Positions 43,038 to 52,792 of a DNA stretch of 64,000 nucleotides are shown here, one piece after another. The stretch spans positions 1,631,418-1,695,417 of the forward strand of contig NZ_HG992750.1 in NCBI RefSeq assembly GCF_905175385.1, read 5' to 3'. Numbering within the stretch: the first letter of the stretch is position 1; every line of letters starts with the position of its first letter. The stretch comes from Vibrio sp. B1FLJ16 (GTDB lineage Bacteria > Pseudomonadota > Gammaproteobacteria > Enterobacterales > Vibrionaceae). The position numbers were made by a program, and so were the translations under genes. The notes beneath the pieces are model-generated. The model did not search any database, had not been told where the DNA came from, and saw only the letters and a list, made by a program, of their open reading frames with translations.

Positions 43038-44516
43038 ATGAAAAGTGAATATCTGATGCACATACAGTTCTCCCCAGAGAGAAGCTTGCAGGAACAGATA
43101 AGGGAGCACTTACTTGACGCAATGCGTAAAGGCGTCTTTGAAGATAAGGCTCTGCCGTCCTGCCGTAAGCTGGCATCAATGCTACGGGTATCCCGCAATA
43201 CCGTTGTGCTTGTGTATGACAAGCTGGTTGATGAGGGCTATTTAATGGCTCAGGAACGCAGCGGTTACTATCCGAATACTGAGGCATTAAACGAAGGTTT
43301 AAGTTTAAGCAGCCCTTCAGTAACATCACGTAACGACGCCATTCTTGGTGCAAAGCCTGCCCATTTCTGGACCAACCGGATCAAGAAAGACCTGCGCAGT
43401 CAGCGCAATATATCCAAAGCGAAAAACTGGCAAGATTACCCGTACCCTTTTCTGTTCGGCCAACCGGATCACTCACTGTTCCCTCTCAACCACTGGCGTG
43501 AATGCTGCCGGTTATCGCAGCGTGCAGGTGTGGTGAAAGACTGGATATCAGACTCTATCGACAGCGACGACCCAGCACTGATTAAGCAATTACAAAACAA
43601 CGTGCTGACAAAACGCGGCATACAAGCCCATCACGAAGAAATTCTGGTGTCCATCGGCACACAGAATTCCCTTTATCTGCTCGCAGAGCTACTGGCAAAT
43701 GAGGACACATCCATCGGCGTTGAAGAGCCTGGCTACCCGGATGTGCGTAATATCTTTGCCTCACGCGGCGCAAATATTGTTCCTATTGGCATAGACTGCC
43801 AGGGTATCGAAATTAACGACAAGCTGAAGAAATGTGATTATGTCTACGTGACGCCAAGCCATCAAGTGCCAACCAATGTCACCATGTCGATGCAGAGACG
43901 TCAGGCATTGCTGGATGCAGCAGAAAAATATGACTTTGTGATCATAGAGGATGACTACGAAAGTGAAGTCAATGTACTGAGTCAGGCGAGCCCGTCACTT
44001 AAAAGTCTGGATAAACATGGTCGGGTTATTTACATCGGCAGCTTATCCAAGTCTTTGTCTCCGGGACTCAGATTAGGTTATATGGTGGCTGAGCGACCTC
44101 TGATTCAGGCAACACGTTCGCTCAGGCGTCTGATGTACCGCCATCCACCAGCCAACAACCAACGCACCTGTGCCTTGTTTATTTCTCTCGGGCATTACGA
44201 TACCTATCTGCGCAAGCTGAAGAACTGCTATCAGGAACGCTGGACAGAAATGCGTACGTCGATAGAAAAGCACCTGCCGCAATGTGTCACCACAGAAACC
44301 ATGGGAGGCAGTTCATTCTGGCTGAAATTACCCAAACATATCGACTGTGAAGTGTTTGCGAAAAAAGCGCAGGATGTTGGCGTGCTGGTAGAACCAGGAA
44401 CCATTCACTTTGCCCGTTTCCACATTGATAGCCGGAGGTACATAAGGCTGGGTTTCTCCGCGATCGATAAAGACAAAATAGACGCAGGGATTAAAAAGCT
44501 CGCTTCGCTGTTATAA
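43038..44516 (+). CDS. tauR: MocR-type taurine regulator TauR
   Basis: Encodes 492 residues: a GntR winged helix (SLQEQIREHLLDAMRKGVF, PSCRKLASMLRVSRNTVVLV) fused to an aminotransferase-like domain with the PLP lysine in YIGSLSKSLSPGLRLGYMV. It is divergent from tpa, with 234 bp between them. TauR senses taurine through PLP and activates tauABC/tpa. Candidate CTGG boxes are given at 41217-41250 and 44630-44658; one more CTGGATC lies at about 42870 on the minus strand. Confidence 0.87.
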   Translation: MKSEYLMHIQFSPERSLQEQIREHLLDAMRKGVFEDKALPSCRKLASMLRVSRNTVVLVYDKLVDEGYLMAQERSGYYPNTEALNEGLSLSSPSVTSRNDAILGAKPAHFWTNRIKKDLRSQRNISKAKNWQDYPYPFLFGQPDHSLFPLNHWRECCRLSQRAGVVKDWISDSIDSDDPALIKQLQNNVLTKRGIQAHHEEILVSIGTQNSLYLLAELLANEDTSIGVEEPGYPDVRNIFASRGANIVPIGIDCQGIEINDKLKKCDYVYVTPSHQVPTNVTMSMQRRQALLDAAEKYDFVIIEDDYESEVNVLSQASPSLKSLDKHGRVIYIGSLSKSLSPGLRLGYMVAERPLIQATRSLRRLMYRHPPANNQRTCALFISLGHYDTYLRKLKNCYQERWTEMRTSIEKHLPQCVTTETMGGSSFWLKLPKHIDCEVFAKKAQDVGVLVEPGTIHFARFHIDSRRYIRLGFSAIDKDKIDAGIKKLASLL

Positions 44517-44629
44517 ACCAGCCATTAGAGAGCGGTTTACAGCAAGATAAACCATACATCACAAACATAAATTTTGGCGTTATTTTTATTATTTTTCATG
44601 TCCTTATCTGCACCCATAAATAACCCCAA

Positions 44630-44658
44630 CTGGTACTAAAGAAACCAGTCTGGCCCAG
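44630..44658 (+). promoter_or_regulatory. candidate TauR boxes upstream of the exporter gene
   Basis: CTGGTACTA (44630-44638) and CTGGCCCAG (44650-44658), direct repeats 20 bp apart, similar to the pair upstream of tauA. Suggests the exporter and reductase belong to the TauR regulon. Confidence 0.5.
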
Positions 44659-44694
44659 GTAAAGTAACTTACAGCGTTAACCTTTATTAATAAG

Positions 44695-44739
44695 AACGTG
44701 ATTAATAAAAAAGTGGTTAATGAGAAAGTGGTTAATGAG
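44695..44739 (+). repeat. 15-bp tandem repeat before the exporter gene
   Basis: Two exact copies of AAAGTGGTTAATGAG (44710-44739) and one upstream copy with four changes (44695-44709). The array ends at the AAGGAAG ribosome binding site. Copy number could vary by slippage. Confidence 0.75.
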
Positions 44740-44753
44740 AAAGGAAGTACGAC

Positions 44754-45479
44754 GTGTCAGAATTTATCATCATTTCTACATTAGTTGTCGCAGGGTTTAT
44801 AAGAGGCTATACCGGTTTCGGATTCTCAGCCTTGGTCATCCTTGTACTTTCTTCGATGTATCCCGTAACGGACATGGTACCTGCAGTGCTGCTGTTAGAT
44901 CTGCTAGTTTGCTTGCCTCTGGTCTCTTCTGCATGGAACAAAACCGATTTTAAAGCGCTGAGCCCCCTGCTTTGGGCGACCGGACTTGGCGTACCGTTTG
45001 GCTATCTTTTATTGCTCAACCTGCCGGATCATCTGCTCAAGGTTATCGTACCTGGGGCCATACTCGCACTGGCCGCACTCAGTCACAGCAAAAATGCCCT
45101 GTCATTACGGCTATCACGATCACCTGTGTTGTGCGGGTTTATGTCAGGCTGGACAACCAGCGCAGTATCCGCCGGAGGAGCACCCGCTGTGATATACATG
45201 CGCTACAGCAATATGCCAATTGAGGCGCAGCGCAACAGCCTGATCAGCTATTTCTTTCTCACCACCTGTTTTGTTGTCGGGAGCAGTTACGTAATAACCA
45301 AGCAGTGGCACTTTATGCCGGATCACCCACTAGGTTATGCGCTGATTGCGATGACAGCATTAATGGCGGGGAAACTGGCTTTCAAATACAAGAACGTAAA
45401 AATAATTCATCAAGGGGCATTCTATCTGATGTTAACCCTATCAGCCCTGACTCTACTTCGAGCGGTTTGGATGCTCTGA
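44754..45479 (+). CDS. TSUP-family exporter, probable isethionate exporter IsfE
   Basis: Encodes 241 residues of the TauE/SafE (TSUP) family with about seven membrane helices, starting IISTLVVAGFIRGYTGFGFS, with the second repeat SGWTTSAVSAGGAPAVIYMR. GTG start behind AAGGAAG. The family exports sulfite or organosulfonates. Because a sulfoacetaldehyde reductase follows 50 bp downstream, isethionate is the likely cargo, as described for Chromohalobacter IsfE. Sulfite is the alternative. Confidence 0.82.
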   Translation: MSEFIIISTLVVAGFIRGYTGFGFSALVILVLSSMYPVTDMVPAVLLLDLLVCLPLVSSAWNKTDFKALSPLLWATGLGVPFGYLLLLNLPDHLLKVIVPGAILALAALSHSKNALSLRLSRSPVLCGFMSGWTTSAVSAGGAPAVIYMRYSNMPIEAQRNSLISYFFLTTCFVVGSSYVITKQWHFMPDHPLGYALIAMTALMAGKLAFKYKNVKIIHQGAFYLMLTLSALTLLRAVWML

Positions 45480-45529
45480 CGAGACCCTCTAAATAATTAC
45501 GGATGCTAAAACGAATAAGGACATTGACT

Positions 45530-46291
45530 ATGAATTTACCTACTGTGTTTATCACCGGTGCAACATCAGGCTTCGGCCAGGCAGCAGCCCGGTGTTTTGG
45601 TCACGAAGGTTACCAATTAGTACTGACAGGCCGACGCAAGGAGCGATTGGATGCGCTCGCAGATGAGCTGTCTCAGGCGTGTGATGTCCATGTTGCGGCT
45701 CTGGATGTACGGGATGCTGAAGATGTAAAAACGGTAATTGAACAGTTACCGGAGCAATTTAAGAACATCGAAATTTTAATTAACAATGCCGGTCTGGCAT
45801 TAGGAGCAAGCCCTGCTCACCAGGCTTCCTTAGACGACTGGCATACCATGATCGACACTAATGTCACCGGCCTTGTTAACGTCACCCATGCGTTGCTGCC
45901 AATACTCCTAGAACAGCCTAAAGCGACAATTATTAACTTGGCGAGCATCGCTTCTAACTGGTGTTACCCGGGCGCGCACGTCTACGGAGCGAGTAAAGCG
46001 TTTGTTGCCCAGTTTTCACGTAACTTGCGATCAGACTTCGCAGGTACGGGACTTCGTGTCACCAGTTTAGAGCCGGGCTTGTCGGAAAGTGAATTCAGTT
46101 TAGTGCGCTTCAACGGTGATCAGGATAAGTACAACCAAATTTACGATGGCACTAATCCTCTTCAGCCGGAGGATATTGCTGACATCATGCTTTGGGTTGC
46201 GGAGCAGCCAAGCCACATCAACATTAACAGTTTAGAAGTGATGCCTACCAGTCAGGCGTGGGATAACTTCAAAGTAGTTAAACGCGCTTAA
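45530..46291 (+). CDS. isfD: SDR-family reductase, probable sulfoacetaldehyde reductase IsfD
   Basis: Encodes 253 residues of the short-chain dehydrogenase family: nucleotide loop TGATSGFGQAAARCF, NNAGLALG, Ser of INLASIASNW and the catalytic YGASK (Tyr, Lys). The RR in TGRRKER suggests NADPH preference. Similarity to IsfD/YdfG-type enzymes plus the taurine context point to reduction of sulfoacetaldehyde to isethionate. The start at 45530 follows AAGGA. Without the context it would be a general 3-hydroxy acid or serine dehydrogenase. Confidence 0.8.
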   Translation: MNLPTVFITGATSGFGQAAARCFGHEGYQLVLTGRRKERLDALADELSQACDVHVAALDVRDAEDVKTVIEQLPEQFKNIEILINNAGLALGASPAHQASLDDWHTMIDTNVTGLVNVTHALLPILLEQPKATIINLASIASNWCYPGAHVYGASKAFVAQFSRNLRSDFAGTGLRVTSLEPGLSESEFSLVRFNGDQDKYNQIYDGTNPLQPEDIADIMLWVAEQPSHININSLEVMPTSQAWDNFKVVKRA

Positions 46292-46741
46292 GGCCTTATT
46301 AAAGAAACGTACTAGCGAGCGAAGAAACAATACAAGCAAAGCAGCCACAAGGAGTTTTGCTTTTCTCACCGCCTAAGAGTGCTTTTCAAAGCTCCACTCT
46401 AAACGCTAAAGGGAAGCCGAAGCGCAAGCCCTTTCCCCGTCAACCAGACCAAAACAGAAAACCCGTTAAATCACTCACTAAAACGGGTTTTCAAACTGTA
46501 ATGCGCAAAAAACATCAGAACCGGATGACCAAGCGACTTTAAATCGTTTGCGCAACCAGCTATTAAACACGGTCACACGCATTAACATTAAATTAACATC
46601 ATAATAACAAACAATAAACTTACAGTACCTGAGTTGCGATGAATAAATGCAGACCCATCGATACTCACCGGTGAGTGCAAAGCAAAACTCTATGAATAGT
46701 CGGTACAAAATCGGCGTAATAGGCTTTGTCTATTTAGGAAA
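46292..46741. other. intergenic, one hairpin, no gene seen
   Basis: About 450 bp with no credible gene. The only strong structure is the hairpin at 46457-46492. The right half is A/T-rich. Confidence 0.5.
46457..46492. terminator. hairpin, probable terminator after isfD
   Basis: Perfect 11-bp stem GAAAACCCGTT/AACGGGTTTTC with a 14-nt loop. A-tract and T-tract are part of the stem, so it could stop transcription in either direction. Confidence 0.6.
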
Positions 46742-46778
46742 ATAGGAATCAGCTATCAATAAGATAGCCAAAAGCAAT
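46742..46778 (+). promoter_or_regulatory. OxyR binding site for ahpCF
   Basis: ATAG-N7-CTAT-N7-ATAG-N7-CAAT: the four-part OxyR consensus with exact spacing and one mismatch in the last element. It ends just before a promoter with -35-like TTTAAT (46783-46788) and -10 TATACT (46805-46810), the position for activation. Confidence 0.9.
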
Positions 46779-46869
46779 TTTATTTAATCTTAGTCCGGTG
46801 CCAATATACTTACCGAAAGCAAGAAAAGATTTGCTAACCCGATAAAATAACCGAAAGGAAAGTAAAGTA

Positions 46870-47427
46870 ATGATCAATACTAAAATCAAACCATTTACAG
46901 CTACAGCGTTTAAAGAAGGCGAATTCGTACAAGTTACAGAACAAGACGTTCTAGGTAAGTGGGCAGTATTCTTCTTCTACCCAGCTGACTTTACATTCGT
47001 TTGTCCGACTGAACTAGGTGACCTAGCTGACCACTACGCAGAACTACAAAGCCGTGGCGTAGAAGTTTACTCAGTATCAACTGACACTCACTTCACTCAC
47101 AAAGCATGGCACGACAGCTCTGAAACTATCGGCAAGATCAACTACTACATGCTTGGCGACCAAACTGGCAACATCACAAACAACTTCGGTGTGATGCGTG
47201 AAGGTCAAGGTCTTGCAGACCGTGCTACTTTCCTAGTTGACCCAGAAGGTACTATCCAAGCTATGGAAATCACTGCAGAAGGCATCGGCCGTGACGCAGA
47301 AGACCTACTACGTAAAGTGAAAGCTGCTCAGTACGTTGCTGCTCACCCAGGTGAAGTATGTCCAGCTAAATGGAAAGAAGGCGAAGAAACTCTAGCTCCT
47401 TCTCTAGACCTAGTAGGCAAAATCTAA
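46870..47427 (+). CDS. ahpC: alkyl hydroperoxide peroxiredoxin AhpC
   Basis: Encodes 185 residues of the typical 2-Cys AhpC/Prx1 family. Peroxidatic Cys in [17 protein letters not shown], resolving Cys in [13 protein letters not shown]. Catalytic Thr (PTE) and Arg ([10 protein letters not shown]) are present. It reduces hydrogen and alkyl peroxides with electrons from AhpF. It is under the OxyR site at 46742 and is followed by ahpF. GAAAGGAAAG lies upstream of the ATG. Confidence 0.97.
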   Translation: MINTKIKPFTATAFKEGEFVQVTEQDVLGKWAVFFFYPADFTFVCPTELGDLADHYAELQSRGVEVYSVSTDTHFTHKAWHDSSETIGKINYYMLGDQTGNITNNFGVMREGQGLADRATFLVDPEGTIQAMEITAEGIGRDAEDLLRKVKAAQYVAAHPGEVCPAKWKEGEETLAPSLDLVGKI

Positions 47428-47602
47428 TTCTAGATTAGTCAGCCTAGGCTCAGCCTAAGAAACTGGTTCAGTCTAAGAACCAGACCTAATTTGAGAACAC
47501 TCCGGGTTAGATACCTTGACGACCTTCTGCCCGGTTTGTTCTCTCCTCATTGTTTTTATCCAGAGTAACCACTCTTCTGTCTATTTAAAGGTAATAACGA
47601 CT

Positions 47603-49171
47603 ATGTTAGACCAAGCGATTCAACAACAACTTAAACAATATCTGGCTAATGTAAAAGAAGACGTCCGTCTAGTGGTTAGCCTAGATGAAAGCAAAGCGGC
47701 CAACGATATTCTGTCTCTGGCGAATCAAATCGCAGAAATGAGCGACCTTATTACTGTTGTTCGTGATGACGCGGCTAGCGATCGTAAGCCAGTAATGGCG
47801 GTAACAAACCCGACGAAAGGCACATCGCTTCGCTTTGCAGGCCTGCCTATGGGTCACGAATTTACATCTTTAGTCCTTGCACTTCTTCACTCCGGTGGTC
47901 ATCCAATCAAGCTTGAGCCAGAAGTGATTGAGCAAATCGCTGCACTTGATAAAGATCTGGATGTAGAAATCTTTATTTCTCTATCTTGTCAAAACTGTCC
48001 TGATGTTGTTCAGGCATTCAACATGATGGCTGCTATCAACCCGAAAGTGAAAGCGACAATGATCGATGGTGCTTTGTTCCAGGACGAAGTTAAGCAGCGC
48101 GATATCATGGCTGTACCAAGCGTATTTGTTAACGGTGAGCTATTCGGCCAAGGCCGTATGTCACTGACTGAAATTCTTAATAAAGTAGACGACGGTGCAA
48201 GCGAAAAAGCAGCTAAAGCACTGGATGAAAAAGAAGCATACGACGTACTTGTTGTAGGCGGTGGCCCTGGTGGTAGTGCAGCAGCGCTTTACGCGGCTCG
48301 TAAAGGTATCCGTACTGGTGTTGTCGCTAAGCGTTTTGGTGGTCAGGTTATGGACACCATGGCTATCGAAAACTTTATCTCAGTAAAACGTACTGAAGGT
48401 CCTAAGCTGGCAGCCGATCTTGGTGAGCACTTAAAAGAGTACGACGTTGACGTAGTAACTGAACAAGTCGCTAAGAAAATTATGGGTGCTGCGCATACTG
48501 AAGATGGCCTTATCCATGTTCAGTTAGAAAGTGGTGCAACACTTAAGAGCCAGAGCGTTATCCTAAGCCCAGGTGCGCGCTGGCGTGAAATGAACGTACC
48601 AGGCGAGCAAGAGTACCGAAACAAAGGTGTTGCATACTGCCCACACTGTGACGGTCCGCTGTTCAAAGGTAAGAAAACTGCCGTTATTGGTGGCGGTAAC
48701 TCAGGTATCGAAGCGGCTATTGACCTTGCCGGTATCGTGGAGCATGTAACGGTTCTTGAATTCGCTGACGTACTACGTGCTGACCAAGTACTTATCAACA
48801 AAGCGAACTCACTGCCAAACGTTGAAATCATTACAATGGCACAAACCACTGAAGTTGTTGGTGATGGCAAGCGTGTGACTAGCCTGAAATACAAAGACCG
48901 CAACACAGATGAGATCAAAGAGATTGAACTGTCAGGTATCTTCGTCCAAATCGGTCTAGTTCCTAATACTGAGTGGCTGAAAGACTCTGATGTAAACTTG
49001 TCTCCACGTGGTGAAATTGAAGTAGGCAGCCATGGCGAAACCAGCATGGAAGGTGTATTTGCAGCAGGTGACGCAACAACAGTACCTTACAAACAGATCA
49101 TCATCGCGATGGGTGAAGGTGCAAAAGCAAGTTTAGGCGCATTTGACTACCTGATTCGTAAACAAGGTTAA
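47603..49171 (+). CDS. ahpF: alkyl hydroperoxide reductase AhpF
   Basis: Encodes 522 residues. The N-terminal double-thioredoxin domain has [10 protein letters not shown] (CxxC). FAD domain [20 protein letters not shown] domain [18 protein letters not shown], active disulfide YCPHCDGP, and C-terminal [20 protein letters not shown]. The start at 47603 follows AAAGG; a longer frame begins at 47516 but lacks a ribosome binding site and adds a non-conserved segment. It passes electrons from NADH to AhpC. The gap to ahpC is 175 bp. Confidence 0.96.
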   Translation: MLDQAIQQQLKQYLANVKEDVRLVVSLDESKAANDILSLANQIAEMSDLITVVRDDAASDRKPVMAVTNPTKGTSLRFAGLPMGHEFTSLVLALLHSGGHPIKLEPEVIEQIAALDKDLDVEIFISLSCQNCPDVVQAFNMMAAINPKVKATMIDGALFQDEVKQRDIMAVPSVFVNGELFGQGRMSLTEILNKVDDGASEKAAKALDEKEAYDVLVVGGGPGGSAAALYAARKGIRTGVVAKRFGGQVMDTMAIENFISVKRTEGPKLAADLGEHLKEYDVDVVTEQVAKKIMGAAHTEDGLIHVQLESGATLKSQSVILSPGARWREMNVPGEQEYRNKGVAYCPHCDGPLFKGKKTAVIGGGNSGIEAAIDLAGIVEHVTVLEFADVLRADQVLINKANSLPNVEIITMAQTTEVVGDGKRVTSLKYKDRNTDEIKEIELSGIFVQIGLVPNTEWLKDSDVNLSPRGEIEVGSHGETSMEGVFAAGDATTVPYKQIIIAMGEGAKASLGAFDYLIRKQG

Positions 49172-49198
49172 TCTCCGAATCTCCCGTGACAAAAAACG

Positions 49199-49292
49199 CA
49201 CCGCGTTGATTTCTCGGCTATTAAAATAGCCTGCCAGATGAAAATCTCAGAGAAGAAACTCTTCTGGCAGTAAATCTTATCGGGGCGCGGTG
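49199..49292. other. structured non-coding element, three-way-junction fold
   Basis: Between the ahpF stop and terminator. Closing stem CACCGCG (49199-49205) with CGCGGTG (49286-49292); inside are two hairpins, GGCTATT/AATAGCC (49216-49231) and CTGCCAGA/TCTGGCAG (49231-49238 and 49263-49270). The predicted RNA is a three-way junction. It could be a 3' UTR small RNA or a small palindromic repeat unit. Confidence 0.5.
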
Positions 49293-49308
49293 ATAAATTT
49301 CCCGGGAG

Positions 49309-49341
49309 TATACCTAAGTAACCTCAATTACTCGGGTATTA
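49309..49341. repeat. reduced copy of the 2802 repeat family
   Basis: TATACCTAAGTAACCTCAA joined to TTACTCGGGTATTA: the two ends of the 2802-3081 element with the interior missing, forming a short imperfect hairpin. Confidence 0.6.
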
Positions 49342-49367
49342 CAAAAAGAAAGAAGCCCAAAGATTTT

Positions 49368-49398
49368 GCCAGCAGCCCTCTATCTGCTGGCTTTTTTT
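49368..49398 (+). terminator. terminator after ahpCF
   Basis: Eight-bp stem GCCAGCAG/CTGCTGGC, 8-nt loop, T7 run. Confidence 0.9.
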
Positions 49399-49594
49399 AT
49401 TTGAAGAAAAGTAAGTAACAGCTACGACTATTGACCACTTTTTTGTATCGACAGTAACTCAGCCTTAAAAAGAACCGGCTGATAAACATCTACAGATCCC
49501 AACCACTACATAAAAAAATCTATTCAAACTCAAACCGAATAAAATCATTGCACTATACTCTCGTAGACAGCAAGTAGCATATGGAAACGAGTCT

Positions 49595-51166
49595 ATGAAA
49601 ATTAAGTCAATTGCAGCAATGATAGGAGCAGCTTTACCTGTAACGGCTCTGGCCGCTGAAAAGCCAAATATTGTGGTAATTTTCGGCGATGATATTGGTT
49701 GGCAGAATGTCAGTGCTTATGGCTTGGCGACGATGGGGTATAAAACACCTAACATCGACAGCATTGCGAAAGAAGGCATCATGTTTACCGACCACTATGC
49801 TCAGCCTAGCTCTACCGCGGGCCGTGCAGCATTTATTACTGGGCAATACCCGATTCGTTCGGGCATGACTACAGTCCAAATGCCAGGCGGTACGTTAGGG
49901 CTAAAAAAAGGCTCGCCTTCCCTAGCTGAGGTGTTAAAAGAAGCAGGCTATGCGACTGGACAGTTTGGTAAAAACCACCTGGGCGACCAAAACTTTTCCT
50001 TACCAACTGTCCATGGTTTTGATGAGTTCTTCGGCAATTTGTATCACTTGAACACCCAAGAAGAACACGAACAGAGAGACTTCCAGAATTTTGCTAAAGC
50101 ATATTCCGGCTCAGTAGAAGAGTATGAGAAAAAATTTGGTACTCGTGGCGTATTACATTGCTTCGCTACGGAAACCGAAGACAAAACGGTTGAGCCTAGG
50201 TTTGGGGCTGTTGGTAAACAAAAATGTACTGACACCGGTCCTCTGGGTCAGGAGCGTATGAAGAACTTTGACCGTGAGGAAATGCTGCCAGCGGCAGTCA
50301 ACTTTATCGACAAATCCATCAAAGACAACAAGCCATTCTTTACCTGGATTAACACCAGCCGCATGCACTTGTACACACGCTTAGATGAAAAATGGCGCTA
50401 CGCTGCAGAGCACCTTACTAGTGAATATGACCTCTACGGCAGCGGTATGATGCAACACGATGATGACATTGGTTATTTACTCGAAGAGCTCAATAAAAGA
50501 GGCTTGACCGAGAACACCATCATCGTCTACTCAACAGATAACGGTCCTGAACACTCTTCCTGGCCTCATGGTGGTACTACACCATTCCGTGGTGAAAAGA
50601 TGACAACCTATGAAGGCGGGGTCAGAGTACCAACTATGGTCAAATGGCCAGGCGTTATTCCTGCAGGGCAAGTACTGAATGGTATTCAAGGGCATCAGGA
50701 TCTCTTTACTACTCTAGCCTCTGCTGCGGGGGTTAAAGATGTTAACGAGAAGATGATTAAAGAGAAAAAACAGTTTATCGATGGTGTTGATAACTTAGCG
50801 TACTGGAAAGGTGAATCAGATAAATCTGCGCGTAACTCTATTTTTTACTACTTTGAGAGTCAGCTGTCAGCCGTTCGCCTTGGCCCGTGGAAGTTCCACT
50901 TCGCCATTGCTGAGAACTACTATGACAACCTCTTACCATTAGCTAAGCCTAAACTGTATAACCTACGCGCGGACCCGTTGGAAAGTTACGACTCGGTAGA
51001 TGCGAACGGACATTTAGTGCAAAAAATGTCGTGGTTGCTGGCTCCGGTAAGTGAAATGATGCAAGAACATGTTAAAAGCCTTGTGGATTACCCCCCAACG
51101 CAAGGAGGAACGACGTTTGACATGACAAAAATGATAGAAGACGCGATGAGCTCTACGCAGCGTTAG
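49595..51166 (+). CDS. Ser-type arylsulfatase, secreted
   Basis: Encodes 523 residues of the type-I sulfatase family. The signal peptide ends near ALAA; mature [14 protein letters not shown] has the metal-binding Asp pair. The formylglycine motif is S73-T-A-G-R77 ([16 protein letters not shown]), the S-x-A-x-R variant, so activation needs an anaerobic-type radical-SAM maturase (AtsB/AslB), which is not in this window. Later motifs: [19 protein letters not shown] and [15 protein letters not shown]. The substrate is unknown. It is followed by a palindrome and a bidirectional terminator. Confidence 0.88.
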   Translation: MKIKSIAAMIGAALPVTALAAEKPNIVVIFGDDIGWQNVSAYGLATMGYKTPNIDSIAKEGIMFTDHYAQPSSTAGRAAFITGQYPIRSGMTTVQMPGGTLGLKKGSPSLAEVLKEAGYATGQFGKNHLGDQNFSLPTVHGFDEFFGNLYHLNTQEEHEQRDFQNFAKAYSGSVEEYEKKFGTRGVLHCFATETEDKTVEPRFGAVGKQKCTDTGPLGQERMKNFDREEMLPAAVNFIDKSIKDNKPFFTWINTSRMHLYTRLDEKWRYAAEHLTSEYDLYGSGMMQHDDDIGYLLEELNKRGLTENTIIVYSTDNGPEHSSWPHGGTTPFRGEKMTTYEGGVRVPTMVKWPGVIPAGQVLNGIQGHQDLFTTLASAAGVKDVNEKMIKEKKQFIDGVDNLAYWKGESDKSARNSIFYYFESQLSAVRLGPWKFHFAIAENYYDNLLPLAKPKLYNLRADPLESYDSVDANGHLVQKMSWLLAPVSEMMQEHVKSLVDYPPTQGGTTFDMTKMIEDAMSSTQR

Positions 51167-51175
51167 CGCTCATTG

Positions 51176-51199
51176 GATTTTCCTTTGCAAAGGAAAATC
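51176..51199. repeat. perfect palindrome between convergent genes
   Basis: GATTTTCCTTT-GC-AAAGGAAAATC, an 11-bp stem with 2-nt centre, just after the sulfatase stop. It could add to termination. Confidence 0.7.
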
Positions 51200-51204
51200 G
51201 ACTG

Positions 51205-51233
51205 AAAAGGCGAATGATATGTTCGCCTTTTTT
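51205..51233. terminator. bidirectional terminator, sulfatase/helicase
   Basis: AAAAGGCGAA/TTCGCCTTTT stem with a T-run on the plus strand and the A-run giving a T-run on the minus strand. Serves both convergent genes. Confidence 0.85.
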
Positions 51234-51299
51234 ATTATTATCCGTCTGATCGAACGCCGCCTAGAAACTGGCGATGCCGTTAAGAGCGTGGCTTTTTGT

Positions 51300-52538
51300 T
51301 TACTTCGCACTCGAAGCTTGGCGTTTAGGTTTGCCTTGGAACTGCTTAATGCTCTTCTTAGCATTAGTTCGGCGGTTGGCTTTTTTATCGCGAGGCGCGC
51401 GTTTGCTCTCACCTGTCGAAGGTTTGTCCGTCACAGGAAAACCTGCCAGATCTTGCACTGGTAATGCACGTTGAGTGAGGTTGCGAATCGCGCTCAGTGC
51501 GTCCATTTCACCATGGCATACCAGCGACATCGCCACACCTTGCTCGCCCGCGCGAGCTGTACGCCCTACTCGGTGAACGTAAGTTTCTGCATGCATTGGC
51601 AGTTCAAAGTTGATCACTACAGGCAATTGCTCAATATGAATGCCGCGCGCTAGTAGATCGGTGGCAATCAGCACCTGTGTTTGCCCGGATTTAAACTGAG
51701 CCAGTGCTACTTCTCGCTCATTTTGACTCTTATTGCCATGAAGCGCATTGGTCGAAATACCCGCTTTGATTAACTTTTTCGCTAAGCCATCGGCGTTCTC
51801 TTTCGCACCGATAAAGACCAACACCTGCGTCCAAGCATTTTGTTGGATAAGTTCAATCAACGCCTTGGTTTTACTGCCTTTGTTGACGAGGTACAGCGTT
51901 TCAGCAATATCTTGGTTGGTGCTGTTTTCTTGATGCGCTGCCACCTGTTTCGGTGCGCGCATCAACTGCTTAGCTTTTTCCTTCAACTCTTCAGAGAACG
52001 TCGCTGAGAACATCGCGGTTTGGCACTGGTTCGAGGTTTGCATCGCGATGTTCTGTACATCTGGCCAAAAGCCCATGTCTAGCAAACGGTCGCCTTCATC
52101 CAATACTAGGTAATGAATATTACTCAAATCCAAGCCGTTGTTTCCTAGGTCAACCAAACGACCTGTCGTCGCGACAAGGACATGAGGATCGTTCGCTAAC
52201 GCTTGCTGTTGTTTCTCTTTATCAACGCCGCCACACAAACACACTGCGTTGAGTTCAAGAGCTTGACCAACTTGGCTAATCGCTTCACTCACTTGCATTG
52301 CCAGCTCACGCGTTGGCACAAGAATTAGCGCTTTTTGCTGAGAATTTACATTGAGTTTTTCTAACAAAGGCAAAGCATAAGCAAGCGTTTTTCCGCTGCC
52401 TGTATTCGCCAATGCCAACACGTCTTTGCCGGCTAACAGTTCAGGAATCGCTAACGCTTGAATATCGGTCGGCTTCTTGAAGTCTTTTGGCAGTGCGTGA
52501 ATCAGCTCGGAACTCAATGAAAGAGTAGAAAATGGCAT
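51300..52538 (-). CDS. DEAD-box-type RNA helicase with DEGD motif II
   Basis: Encodes 412 residues: Q motif KKPTDIQALAIPELL, motif I ANTGSGKT, Ia PTRELA, Ib TTGR, motif II VLDEGDRLLDMGF (DEGD at residues 147-150 instead of DEAD), III SATF, IV-V region ALHGNKSQNEREVALAQFK, ATDLLARGIH, VI HRVGRTARAG. The C-terminal tail is basic (KRAPRDKKANRRTNAKK). RhlE/SrmB-like in size. The Ala to Gly change in motif II is conservative and probably does not abolish ATPase activity. Confidence 0.9.
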   Translation of the reverse strand: MPFSTLSLSSELIHALPKDFKKPTDIQALAIPELLAGKDVLALANTGSGKTLAYALPLLEKLNVNSQQKALILVPTRELAMQVSEAISQVGQALELNAVCLCGGVDKEKQQQALANDPHVLVATTGRLVDLGNNGLDLSNIHYLVLDEGDRLLDMGFWPDVQNIAMQTSNQCQTAMFSATFSEELKEKAKQLMRAPKQVAAHQENSTNQDIAETLYLVNKGSKTKALIELIQQNAWTQVLVFIGAKENADGLAKKLIKAGISTNALHGNKSQNEREVALAQFKSGQTQVLIATDLLARGIHIEQLPVVINFELPMHAETYVHRVGRTARAGEQGVAMSLVCHGEMDALSAIRNLTQRALPVQDLAGFPVTDKPSTGESKRAPRDKKANRRTNAKKSIKQFQGKPKRQASSAK

Positions 52539-52693
52539 TAGCTAAACCTTGTACTTTTGGGTGAAGAGGCAATAAAAACAATGAAGATGCGGTAAAACGC
52601 AGGCGCGGACTTTACCACAATCTGTTAGGTGAACCATCCTATTTTAGGCGCTTAAACCAAGCGTCGCCTATACAAATCGTCAGAAAACAAAAA

Positions 52694-52728
52694 AGCCGTT
52701 AGTCTGTACTGCCACAGAGCTAACGGCT
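52694..52728. terminator. terminator after ctlX
   Basis: AGCCGTTAG/CTAACGGCT stem extended by TCTGT/ACAGA, with T-runs on both sides. On the minus strand it ends ctlX transcription. Confidence 0.85.
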
Positions 52729-52792
52729 AAAAAACCATGAAGAGAACGCTTCGTCAGCACTTCACTGCGGCTGACAAAAAATGTGTAGTTTG

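Noticed and set aside
46357..46542. 61-residue basic reading frame after isfD
   Set aside because: It crosses the terminator-like hairpin and has no ribosome binding site.
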